Shown piece after piece: positions 18,714-27,204 of a stretch of 38,329 nt of DNA (its first letter is position 1; each line of letters begins with the position of its first letter). Source of the stretch: Bacillota bacterium (GTDB taxonomy: Bacteria > Bacillota > Sulfobacillia > RBS10-35 > JAJYVN01). Under the pieces are notes generated by a model that saw nothing but the letters and a program-made list of their open reading frames with translations, searched no databases and had not been told where the DNA came from. The translations under genes were made by a program, and so were the position numbers. The stretch covers positions 1 to 38,329 of the forward strand of contig JAJZXK010000026.1 in assembly GCA_021806565.1 (NCBI GenBank). The letters are read 5' to 3'.

Positions 18714-20308
18714 CCGCCCGGCATGCCGGTCGGCAGTTGGGCCAGGCTTCCTGGGATCGGGCGCACATTCGCCACACCCTGGCACCAAGCCGCCTTGGGG
18801 CAGTTCAGCGTCGGGGGAAACAGGCTCCCGACGCTGCCTCCCTTGGCCAGCCGGCCGCGCACTGTTCCCAGTTGGCCGTGCCAAAAGAGCGTCAGCAGCC
18901 GGTCCGCATACACCCACCCGCGCTGGCTCAGGTGACCGAAGGAGTCCATGAAGAGTGGATCGGTGTCGTGCGTCTGGAAGGTCGTCGCCGGGATCCCGTC
19001 GGCGTGGGCGATGGCCAGGTAGCGGTCGTAGACGACGCGCCGCGCGCGCGCCGACCAGGGGGTGTAGTCGGCGAGGTAGCCCTGCATGGGCTGCAGCCAT
19101 GCCAGCGGTCGAGCCCGGACCGCCCGCAGGGTCATGAACTCCAGGTTGAGGTCGGTCCAGCACCGGCAAACGACCACCCCGTGCACCCAACCCTGCGGCA
19201 CCGAGTAGACGTTGCCGAAGTGGTTGGTGAGCCCCGAGTGGTACAGGGCCAGTGCCCGCTTGCACCACGGTCCGTAGACCGGGCCGATGTCGGTGCAGTG
19301 CTGCCATTGCGACGGCAACACGCCGAACGGGTTGGTGTGCGCCGTGCGTTGCGCCTGCGCCGTCGCCCGCCGCAGTGTGGCCGTCCAGTCGATCGCGTGG
19401 CGGCGCAAGGGCACCTGGGCGGACAGCGGCCCCGGGGTGTGGGCCGCCTTGAGCAATACTTGCGGTGGGAGCGGGGCCAACGGCAGGTGCAGCAACTGCC
19501 GCCACCAGGGGGCGCGGCTGCGCTGAAGTTGCCTCAGGCCGCGCTGGGCCCTGGCCGCGGGATTCGCCAACTGGTCGATCGTCTGGACGGTTCTCCAGGC
19601 GTCCTGCAGTTGGGCGGTCCAGGCCAGCAGCCGACCGGCGGGGTCCAGCAGGGCGTAGCCGGCGCGCCCGGCGAGGCCGCCGCGCGCCAAGTCCCGCAGG
19701 GCGGCTCGGTCGAGCGGCAGCGATTGCAGGGTCGAGGGGAAATCCAGCATGCGCCGTGCGACGGCGGCCCGTAGCGCGTAGGGTACCGGCGCGTCGAAGG
19801 TGAAGACGGTGGCGATCTCCGGTGAAAACGTGTGCGCATAGGCCACCGGAGCGATGCCCTGCGCGCCCAGAAACCATGGCGAGTCGGATACGACGATGCG
19901 CTTGCCGCGTAGCGCATGGCCCAGGGCGCCGAACGTCTGGGCCCAGAACAGGTCCTCGGTGACCGGATAGCCGACGTTGAACACGCTGAAGCCGGTCGGA
20001 GCCGTGCGGTAGAACGTGCCCGCGTTGTACGGCTGGCCGCAGCAATACAACTCCGACGTTCCATAGATAGGCAACACGCCCTGCGTGGCCAGGGCCGCCC
20101 GCTGCATGGTCAGCGTCTGCGCCTTGAAGGGCAGGCTCATTGGGCCGAGCGCGCGCACGTAGCGGTCGGCCAACTGCGCGGCCGACGCGGTGTACGCAAG
20201 GAGCCAACCCACGGTCAGCGCCACCGCCAACAGGGCCGCCCACAGCCCCACGGGACGTCCAGAAGGCGAGGGTGTGTCCGGTGTCGGAACATTGCCCGTC
20301 GGAAGCAC
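18710..20308 (-). CDS. DltD-like protein (membrane-anchored SGNH-type)
   Basis: N-terminal TM GLWAALLAVALTVGWLLAY; PIYGTSELYCC...FSVFNVGYPVTEDLFWAQTFGAL...KRIVVSDSPWFL; C-terminal LFMDSFGHLSQRGWVYADRLLTLFWHG. Confidence 0.72.
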   Translation of the reverse strand: MLPTGNVPTPDTPSPSGRPVGLWAALLAVALTVGWLLAYTASAAQLADRYVRALGPMSLPFKAQTLTMQRAALATQGVLPIYGTSELYCCGQPYNAGTFYRTAPTGFSVFNVGYPVTEDLFWAQTFGALGHALRGKRIVVSDSPWFLGAQGIAPVAYAHTFSPEIATVFTFDAPVPYALRAAVARRMLDFPSTLQSLPLDRAALRDLARGGLAGRAGYALLDPAGRLLAWTAQLQDAWRTVQTIDQLANPAARAQRGLRQLQRSRAPWWRQLLHLPLAPLPPQVLLKAAHTPGPLSAQVPLRRHAIDWTATLRRATAQAQRTAHTNPFGVLPSQWQHCTDIGPVYGPWCKRALALYHSGLTNHFGNVYSVPQGWVHGVVVCRCWTDLNLEFMTLRAVRARPLAWLQPMQGYLADYTPWSARARRVVYDRYLAIAHADGIPATTFQTHDTDPLFMDSFGHLSQRGWVYADRLLTLFWHGQLGTVRGRLAKGGSVGSLFPPTLNCPKAAWCQGVANVRPIPGSLAQLPTGMPGG

Positions 20309-20420
20309 ACTGCCACCCCCCCGCCGGACGGACCGCCGCGGGCCGCCGACTCGGTCGGGCCCGGGCGGCCCACCGCTTCGGCGCAGCCCGCCGGTCCTCC
20401 TGGCAGACAGGCTGCGCAGG

Positions 20421-20825
20421 TCAGGTGTTGAGGATGCGCTTGGCCGTCTCGGCGTAACGGACTTCGACGTTGGCCACGTGCTCGACGATCTCGGCGATTG
20501 ACCAGGCGTCCGGCGAGGGACGCTGCGCCAACTGCTCATCGCTGAGGCCCACCAGCGCCGCCCGCATCCGGCCGAGTTCCTCTTCGGCCTGACCCAGGAT
20601 CATGTGCACCTCGCTCGGCCGCGCGCCGATGGCCCAGCGGGTCTTCTCGATCTGGTTGACGTGCTGGCGCTGGTGCTCGGCAAAGCGCAGCAACTGGTTG
20701 CGCAGCGCCCGCTGCACCCCCTCCGGCTTGTCCCCCAATCGGGCGTCCGGCGCGTCGGTCAGGTCCGCGACCACCTGAGCCCGCACCGCATCCAGGCGGG
20801 CGATCAACTCTTCCCGCTTGCCCAT
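20421..20825 (-). CDS. DinB-like (four-helix) family protein
   Basis: RDxxHV-type pattern FAEHQRQHVNQIEKTRWAIG and C-terminal SPDAWSIAEIVEHVANVEVRYAETAKRIL. Confidence 0.72.
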   Translation of the reverse strand: MGKREELIARLDAVRAQVVADLTDAPDARLGDKPEGVQRALRNQLLRFAEHQRQHVNQIEKTRWAIGARPSEVHMILGQAEEELGRMRAALVGLSDEQLAQRPSPDAWSIAEIVEHVANVEVRYAETAKRILNT

Positions 20826-20978
20826 CCCCGCAACCCACCCCTTTCGGCATCACGTGCCGCCCCACGGCGCCGCCACTGGGCATGCACGCATATCGATACG
20901 TTTGTGCTTACCGCCGCCGACTCCTGCCGCGTCCCGTCCGACATCCCGGCAAGCGCTGTGCGGGCCGCCGTCGCCCGC

Positions 20979-22817
20979 TCAGGTCGCGGCCGCCGCCGCC
21001 GACACCTTGCGCGCGACCAAGTAGAGCAGGCGGGACCGCAGCCGCCGGGCTTGGGGCGGCAGGGGACCGTCGTCGGCCGGCCCCACCGCCGGCTGAGCCC
21101 GCCGTCCGCGAAAGGGCACACCTGGGATTCCCGCCTGACCGAGTCGGCGCAACACTTCGAGCGCGGCCGCCACCGTCTCCACGGGCTCCATCGCCTGGGA
21201 GCGGACCTCGGCGCGCTCCACCTCCAGGCCGGCGGCGGAGACCAGCGCGCGCACCCGCGACTCCGTGGCGACCCGATCCGAGTCGCGCAGCGCCTCCGGC
21301 GACCCGCCCAGCCGCGGCCACAGCCCGCGCCAAGCGTCAGGCCACACAAACGGCAGGACGGCGCTGAATGCGACCCGGCCACCGGAGCGGACCAGCCGGG
21401 CCATCTCGGCAAGCGCCCGGCCCGGGTCGGCCCGGTGCAGGAACAGCCCGCCGACGACAAGGTCCGCCGTACCAGAGGCCAGGGGCAGGTCCTCGGCGGC
21501 AGACTGCAGGTAGCGTATCCAGGCATGACCGCGCGTCGTCGCGTGGCGCTGGCCGGCCTGTAGGCGGGACTCCACCGGGTCGGTCACCAGGAGTTGACCA
21601 CGAGGGCCGATGGCGGCAGCCAAACCGCCGTCGATCGTGAGGCGGCCATCGCCGGCTCCCACCTCGACCACCGCGCCGCCGGATGGCGGCGCAACGAAGG
21701 CGACAAAACTGCGCGCTTCGGCCACCGCGGCGTCGCCACCCCCACAGAGCAACTCTACCAAGCCACGGCTCCGCCGCAGGAAACCGCCGCGTTCGATGTC
21801 GTGCTCCAGCAACCGCTGGCCGGCTCGGGTCAAGACCAGCCTGCCGCCGCTGGCGGCCCGGAACAGTACGCCCTTGCGCTCGTACAGGGCGTCGTCGGCC
21901 GCGCGCAACGCGGGCTCCAGCCCTCCGGGATCAAAGGGTGCCACGCCCCACGACATCCCCGGGGCCAGAGGCAGAGTTTCGCGCCCACGCCGGAGCAGTT
22001 CCGCCTCCGCCTGCCTGACCAACCCCTCGGCGGACGGCGCATCCGCCGCCAGCACCAGGAACTCGTCGCCGCCATAGCGGACGGCGAGGCTGCCGGCCGG
22101 CAGGAGTTCGCGCAGAACCTCCCCCATGAGCGACAGGGCCTGGTCCCCCGCCAGATGACCGTAAAGGTCGTTGAGCCCCTTCAGGTCGTCCAGGTCGAGG
22201 AAGGCGACCGCCCCGCCCGTTCGCTCCCAGCGGCCGCGCACCCGTTCATACCAGGCCCGATTGCCCAGGCCGGTCACCGGATCGCTCCACACCCATGCGG
22301 CGGAAGCCCCGTCCGAGTGCGGCCATTCGTTCATCACCACGCTCAGCAGGAAATGCGGCGGGTCCGCCGCTGCCAGGGTTGCCAGCGACGTCACCCGCAG
22401 CGACAGGGGGCGGTCCCCTGTGCCCGTGTCGCAGACGGTGCACGGAACAATCCCGTCGGACGCGGCGGCCGTGTGCCACCATGCCGTGTTGTCGCCCGGG
22501 CCGGAGACCGGCCGGAGTCCGAGCACCTCTAGGGCCGGCCGCCCGCCGGCTTCGAACAGCCGCAGGTCCCAGAACCGCTCCGCGGACGGATTCATCCCCA
22601 CCAGCCTGCCCTGGGCGTCCAGAAGGCAGATCGGTGTGGGCAAACCCTCATAGAGCAGACGAGCAGCCTCATCCGGTCGCAACAGCCGCGGTACGCCGGT
22701 CACCACTGACCAGATCCTTCCCCCCGCGCCTCCGCCCAGCATCTGTATCGCACCCGCGGCGACCTGGCCGCTCTGCCAAACAGACCGCTTTTTCAGACAC
22801 TTGGTCGCTATTTCCAT
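20979..22817 (-). CDS. PAS-GGDEF-class I methyltransferase fusion protein
   Basis: Single open frame: PAS-like GLPTPICLLDAQGRLVGMNPSAERFWDLR; GGDEF domain DPVTGLGNRAWYE...AFLDLDDLKGLNDLYGHLAGDQAL...VRYGGDEFLVLA; then VVEVGAGDGRLTIDGGLAAAIGPRGQLLVTDPV...DLPLASGTADLVVGGLFLH...LVRSGGRVAFS. Confidence 0.85.
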   Translation of the reverse strand: MEIATKCLKKRSVWQSGQVAAGAIQMLGGGAGGRIWSVVTGVPRLLRPDEAARLLYEGLPTPICLLDAQGRLVGMNPSAERFWDLRLFEAGGRPALEVLGLRPVSGPGDNTAWWHTAAASDGIVPCTVCDTGTGDRPLSLRVTSLATLAAADPPHFLLSVVMNEWPHSDGASAAWVWSDPVTGLGNRAWYERVRGRWERTGGAVAFLDLDDLKGLNDLYGHLAGDQALSLMGEVLRELLPAGSLAVRYGGDEFLVLAADAPSAEGLVRQAEAELLRRGRETLPLAPGMSWGVAPFDPGGLEPALRAADDALYERKGVLFRAASGGRLVLTRAGQRLLEHDIERGGFLRRSRGLVELLCGGGDAAVAEARSFVAFVAPPSGGAVVEVGAGDGRLTIDGGLAAAIGPRGQLLVTDPVESRLQAGQRHATTRGHAWIRYLQSAAEDLPLASGTADLVVGGLFLHRADPGRALAEMARLVRSGGRVAFSAVLPFVWPDAWRGLWPRLGGSPEALRDSDRVATESRVRALVSAAGLEVERAEVRSQAMEPVETVAAALEVLRRLGQAGIPGVPFRGRRAQPAVGPADDGPLPPQARRLRSRLLYLVARKVSAAAAAT

Positions 22818-23058
22818 GGCGAGTCCACAGCACCGCCAGTATACGGGTGGTTCGCTGGCGCATCCCGTCGAAAACCGCGGTCCATCGACCCAGACCGGGC
22901 TCAGCGCCAGCAACCGCCATGCGCTCGCGAGGATCCGGCGCGCGGTTCGTCTCATCGCCGGAAGGGGTGGTGGACCTGACCGAGAAACGCGGGCGGACCC
23001 CCAGGGCGGCGCAAGGGCGGCCTTGATCGGCTGCCCGGAAAGCGAGGACGGAATACAC

Positions 23059-24045
23059 TTGGCAAACCCCTTGCGGATCGGCATCGTCGGCACCGGCGGC
23101 ATGGGCGGCCACCACGCCCGCGAGCTTCAACAGCGCAGCGACGCGCGGGTGGTGGCCCTGTGCGACGTCGCCGAGGCATCCCTGAACCGCGCCGCGGAGG
23201 CCTTCGCCTCCCACGGCGAGCATCCGTCCCTCTACCGCGACCTGCCCGCGATGCTCGCCGGGCAAGAGCTTGACGGCGTCGTCATCGCCACGCCCCACAC
23301 GCAGCACACCCACCACATCACCCTGGCGCTGGAGGCCGGCTGCAACGTCCTCTGCGAAAAGCCCCTCGCGACCGAGGCCGCCGCGGCGCGCGCGGTCATG
23401 GAACTGGCCGAGCGCCGGGGCCGCGTCCTGGCCATCGCCTACCAGCGACACGGCGACCCCTTCTACCGCCGCGCCCACGAGGCGGTCGCCTCCGGGGCGC
23501 TCGGACCGTTGCGCTTGATCACGGTCCTGATCGCCCAGGACTGCCTGGGCAACTTCCTGCCCGGACGCACCTGGCGCGCAGATCCCGCCCTGTCCGGCGG
23601 CGGACACTTCATGGACACCGGCTCGCACATCGTCGACATGTTGCTATTCGTGAGCGGCCTGCAGCCGGCTGCCGTCTTCGCCAACATCGACAACCACGGC
23701 ACGGACGTCGACGTGCTCACGGCGCTGTCGCTGCGCTTTGAGGGCGGCGCGGTAGGCACCTTCGCCGCCACCAGCCTCAGCCCGGAGTGGCGCGAGGAGT
23801 TTTCCTTCTACGGCGAGCAGGGCGTGCTCAACCTGCGGGGCGACCTCACGCTGCACCTGCGCGGCGCGCGCCCGGAGAAGCTGGAACCGAGCGGACCGAC
23901 GGTCACGCCCGTCGCCAACTGGATCGCGGCCATACGGGGCGAGGCGCAGGTGCAGGCACCGCCGCTCTATGGCTTGAGGGTGGCGCAGATCAGCGAGGCC
24001 GCCTATGCCTCGCAGCGTAGCGGGGTCAACGAGCCAGTGCGCTGA
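23059..24045 (+). CDS. Gfo/Idh/MocA family oxidoreductase
   Basis: RIGIVGTGGMGGHHARELQQ, VIATPHTQHTHHITLALEAGCNVLCEKPLATE; likely TTG start. Confidence 0.93.
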   Translation: MANPLRIGIVGTGGMGGHHARELQQRSDARVVALCDVAEASLNRAAEAFASHGEHPSLYRDLPAMLAGQELDGVVIATPHTQHTHHITLALEAGCNVLCEKPLATEAAAARAVMELAERRGRVLAIAYQRHGDPFYRRAHEAVASGALGPLRLITVLIAQDCLGNFLPGRTWRADPALSGGGHFMDTGSHIVDMLLFVSGLQPAAVFANIDNHGTDVDVLTALSLRFEGGAVGTFAATSLSPEWREEFSFYGEQGVLNLRGDLTLHLRGARPEKLEPSGPTVTPVANWIAAIRGEAQVQAPPLYGLRVAQISEAAYASQRSGVNEPVR

Positions 24046-24124
24046 GGCCAACGGCGGCGCCGGACCGGCGGGCGCATTCCAGGCCCGGTCCCTGGCTGCA
24101 GCCCGGGCACAGGGGGGCGACAGG

Positions 24125-25588
24125 ATGCCTCTGCCCGTGAACCGCTGCCGTCCCGCGCCGGCCCCGACGCGTCGGGCGCTGCTGGCGAGGATGCCGGCCG
24201 CGGCCGGCATCCTCGCCGGGGCCGGGCTGGCGGCCGGCTGTGGGTCTTTGCGCTCCACGACCCGGCCGCACGGCAACCGCCAAACGGTGCGGCTCGTGTT
24301 TCAGCCGCTGGCCACCCTGCCCTTCACCCAATTGGCCACGGTGTTCCGCGACGTCCTGCGGGGGTTCGAGGCCAGCAACCCCGGCATCACCGTCGACGTC
24401 GTGCCGCCCGCCGGAACGGCGGCGAACCTGGCGGCGATCACCGCCGGCGCCGGCGCAGACATCGTCTACGACTTCCATTTCGCGCCATACGCCCAACAGG
24501 GGCTACTGTTGCCACTGGATCCGTTCCTGCGCCAGGATAACATCACCACGGATCGCTGGTCGGCCACCCAGATGCGCGTGTACCGCACTCCGCAGGGCCT
24601 GTGCGCCCTACCCTGCTTCTTCGGCACCATGGTGTATGCGGCCAACCTCGACGACTTTGACCGCGCGGGCCTGGCGTATCCGGACCCGGCATGGACGTAC
24701 ACCGACTTCAGCGGTCTGGCGCGGGACCTGACCCGTGAGCGCAACGGGTTACGGCGCTTTGGCGCGGAGGTTGCCTGGTATGCGGCGTCGACCAACGACG
24801 GTGAGAGCGCCTGGCTGTTTCGCGCCTTTGGGGGACGGTTCATCGATCCCGCCGGCACCGGGTTGGAGATCAATTCGCCGCCCGGCCTGACCGCCGGCCG
24901 CTGGATGTATGAGCAACTGCTCTGGCCCGGCATCGCGACGCCCCGCCAGCCCGGCCGCACCAGCCTGCGCTTCGGGGACGGCCAGGCATCCATGGTGGCG
25001 ATCGGAAACTGGGACGTGGCCCGCGTGGTGCTCGCCGCCAAGGCCCTGAACAAATGGAACTTCTATCCGTTCCCCCGCTTCCCGCACGGCCGCACGACCT
25101 TCGGCACGGACGATTTCTACGCCATCAACGCCGGCACGCGCCACGTGCGCGAAGCCTGGGCACTGCTCAGGTGGCTGTGTGCGGAACCGGTCTGGCAGAC
25201 CGCGATGGTCCGCACGCAGTTGCTGTCTCCGAGTCTGGTCTCCCTGTGGCCGCTTTGGGAGCGCAGCGTGCGTTCCATCGCACCGATCCTGCACGACAAG
25301 GCGGTCGAGTGGTTCGCCCGCGCCGCCACCGGAGGCGAGGCGGTGGCCCCCGCATACTTCCACCGCCAGGACACACCCACCCAGGCGCTGATCGGCACCG
25401 CCTTCGGCCGGCTCCTGGCCCGACAGACCACGGTGGCCCGGGAGTTTGCGCGCCTGCAGACTCAGGTGGCCGCGCTCCAAGCGGCTGCCGCGCAGCAGGG
25501 ACCAGCCCCAACCCTGGCGCAGCAGCGGGCGACCCGGGCGCGGCAACAGCAGCGCATGGCGACCATGTTCGCGGCGGGCCGATCCTGA
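24125..25588 (+). CDS. Extracellular solute-binding protein-like Tat/lipobox lipoprotein, paralogue 3
   Basis: TRRALLARMPAAAGILAGAGLAAGC; WNFYPFPRFPHGRTTFGTDDFYAINAGTRHVREAWALLRWLC; C-terminal QQRMATMFAAGRS. Confidence 0.9.
   Translation: MPLPVNRCRPAPAPTRRALLARMPAAAGILAGAGLAAGCGSLRSTTRPHGNRQTVRLVFQPLATLPFTQLATVFRDVLRGFEASNPGITVDVVPPAGTAANLAAITAGAGADIVYDFHFAPYAQQGLLLPLDPFLRQDNITTDRWSATQMRVYRTPQGLCALPCFFGTMVYAANLDDFDRAGLAYPDPAWTYTDFSGLARDLTRERNGLRRFGAEVAWYAASTNDGESAWLFRAFGGRFIDPAGTGLEINSPPGLTAGRWMYEQLLWPGIATPRQPGRTSLRFGDGQASMVAIGNWDVARVVLAAKALNKWNFYPFPRFPHGRTTFGTDDFYAINAGTRHVREAWALLRWLCAEPVWQTAMVRTQLLSPSLVSLWPLWERSVRSIAPILHDKAVEWFARAATGGEAVAPAYFHRQDTPTQALIGTAFGRLLARQTTVAREFARLQTQVAALQAAAAQQGPAPTLAQQRATRARQQQRMATMFAAGRS
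24184..24217. repeat. Perfect 34-bp palindrome GGCGAGGATGCCGGCCGCGGCCGGCATCCTCGCC
   Basis: Sequence equals its own reverse complement; checked base by base. Confidence 0.97.
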
Positions 25589-25638
25589 GCCGGCCGGCCG
25601 CCGGCGGCATCGGGTAGAATCGCGATACGGTTCAGATC

Positions 25639-25974
25639 ATGCCACCCGTGGAGTGCAAGCACCAAGTGGCACAGACGCCACACACGCCGTTTGTGACCGA
25701 CCTCGACGGCACCCTGCTCGCCCCCGACGGGCAGCTCTCCGCCTGGACGCGCACCACATTGACGGACGTGCTGCAACGCGACTGCCCACTCACCTACGCC
25801 ACGGCCCGCAGCCGCCATAAATGACGCGGCGCGGGGACAGCCGCCTTCATGTTCGCCGCCACAGGCCGACGCCTAGCCGTGCGCAACGCCCAGGCACGCG
25901 TGCGCGCCGCCGCCAACGGCACCATCGTCGGCAACGACGCGGACGGGGCCACCGCCTACCTCCTGCGGAACTGA
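25639..25974 (+). pseudogene. HAD (Cof-type) hydrolase with internal deletion and in-frame stop
   Basis: N-terminal FVTDLDGTLLAPDGQLSAWTRTTLTDVLQRDCPLTYATARS, stop at 25822, then in the same frame MFAATGRRLAVRNAQARVRAAANGTIVGNDADGATAYLLRN; central domain missing. Confidence 0.83.
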
Positions 25975-26014
25975 CATCCACTGCCAAAAGGGCGGCCGCC
26001 CGCCACACGGCGCC

Positions 26015-26494
26015 TCAATGGGCCACCCCAAGCACGACCCGCACCGCCTCCGCCCGATCCGTGGCGCGGATGATCCCCCGCAGCCAAGCCGTCAACCGCT
26101 CCGCGTCCCTCTCCGTCCCCACCTCCTGCCGGACCGGCTCAGGCACTGCGTCGAATCGAACGGCGAACGCTTCGAGCACATCTGCCCGCCGCCCTTCGAT
26201 TCGACCCTCCGCCCGTCCCATGTCCTTCAGGTCGTCGAACAGGTTCGGGGTGATCGCCATCTCAGCCAACACCTCCATCACTCGCCTCCGCTCCGCGGGC
26301 GACGCCCGAAAGTATGCCAAGGCCAGCATCGCGTTCAGAATAACCTCTCTCAATGCGGGTTCCAACGGCTCCAACAACGGCACTGTCGCCACGATCAACT
26401 CGGGCATCGGCCGACGCACGCGCATCAAGGGTATGAGGGCCAACCGCACCGCGTCCGCAGGCGAGGCACGCCCGCCGGAGCACTCATCCAACAA
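26015..26494 (-). pseudogene. C-terminal part of an Rpn-family (PD-(D/E)XK) recombination-promoting nuclease/putative transposase
   Basis: LALIPLMRV...LREVILNAMLALAYFRASPAERRRVMEVL...AEGRIEGRRADVLEAFAVRF; upstream frame closed by TAA at about 26550, no nuclease domain. Confidence 0.55.
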
Positions 26495-26537
26495 TTCTTC
26501 GCCCTTACAAGGGCAGCACTGCGGGAAGACGGGACAG

Positions 26538-26586
26538 GGTGGCCGCTGTTAACCGGAACAGGTGGCCGGCATGACCGGAATCCGCA
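26538..26586 (-). mobile_element. Possible IS21-like terminal repeat relic
   Basis: Two imperfect 23-nt tandem copies GGTGGCCGCTGTTAACCGGAACA / GGTGGCCGGCATGACCGGAATCC; minus strand begins TGCGGATTCCGGTCAT. Confidence 0.45.
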
Positions 26587-26915
26587 CATGGGTGATCCGC
26601 AGGCTACAACCCGCCGACCGGCGGTGGGCGGTGAGTCGTAGCCTGGATCGAGAGGAGAGCGTCCGTGATCAACGACCGCCGGCTCACGCCGACGTTAGGC
26701 CGGTGGACGGCGGCCCGCCGGGGTCGGATGTACCCACCCCGGCAAGGAAAGGAGCGATCCGGAGCCATGTGCCCACGGCGGTTGTCCGGCAAGCCGCTGC
26801 CTTTGGGCCGCGTCTCCGGTCCGCTGTGCTGCGAGCCTGTTACCGGGTGGCAGACTGCCCACCCGAACCCGCTACGCTCGGTTTCAAGGTTCTGACCCAT
26901 TCTACCGGCAGGGAG

Positions 26916-26965
26916 GAGCGGCGCTTCCTCTGTCGCCTGAAGGCGGCAGCCCCCGCGCCGCGTGA
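26916..26965 (+). mobile_element. IS200/IS605-like right-end hairpin relic
   Basis: Nested inverted repeats: outer GCGGCGC/GCGCCGC, inner GTCGCC-TGAA-GGCGGC, layout typical of IS605-family right ends; no tnpB frame upstream. Confidence 0.5.
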
Positions 26966-27204
26966 TTTATGGTGCCGCACGCGATGGGTTCTCCGCCTCA
27001 GGCACCGCGGCGGCGATACCACACACCCCGGACGGCCGGGCGCAGCGAACAGCTGCCGCCCGCGGTGCGGCCCGAAACCACCGCCCGGCCCCGTCCGGAG
27101 GTGATCGTCCCAGACGACTCCCTCCACCTGCCCGCCACAGGTGCGACGGTTCTTGGGTCGATCACCCGCGGATCCACCCCGGCGCCATCCGGATACAGAG
27201 CACC

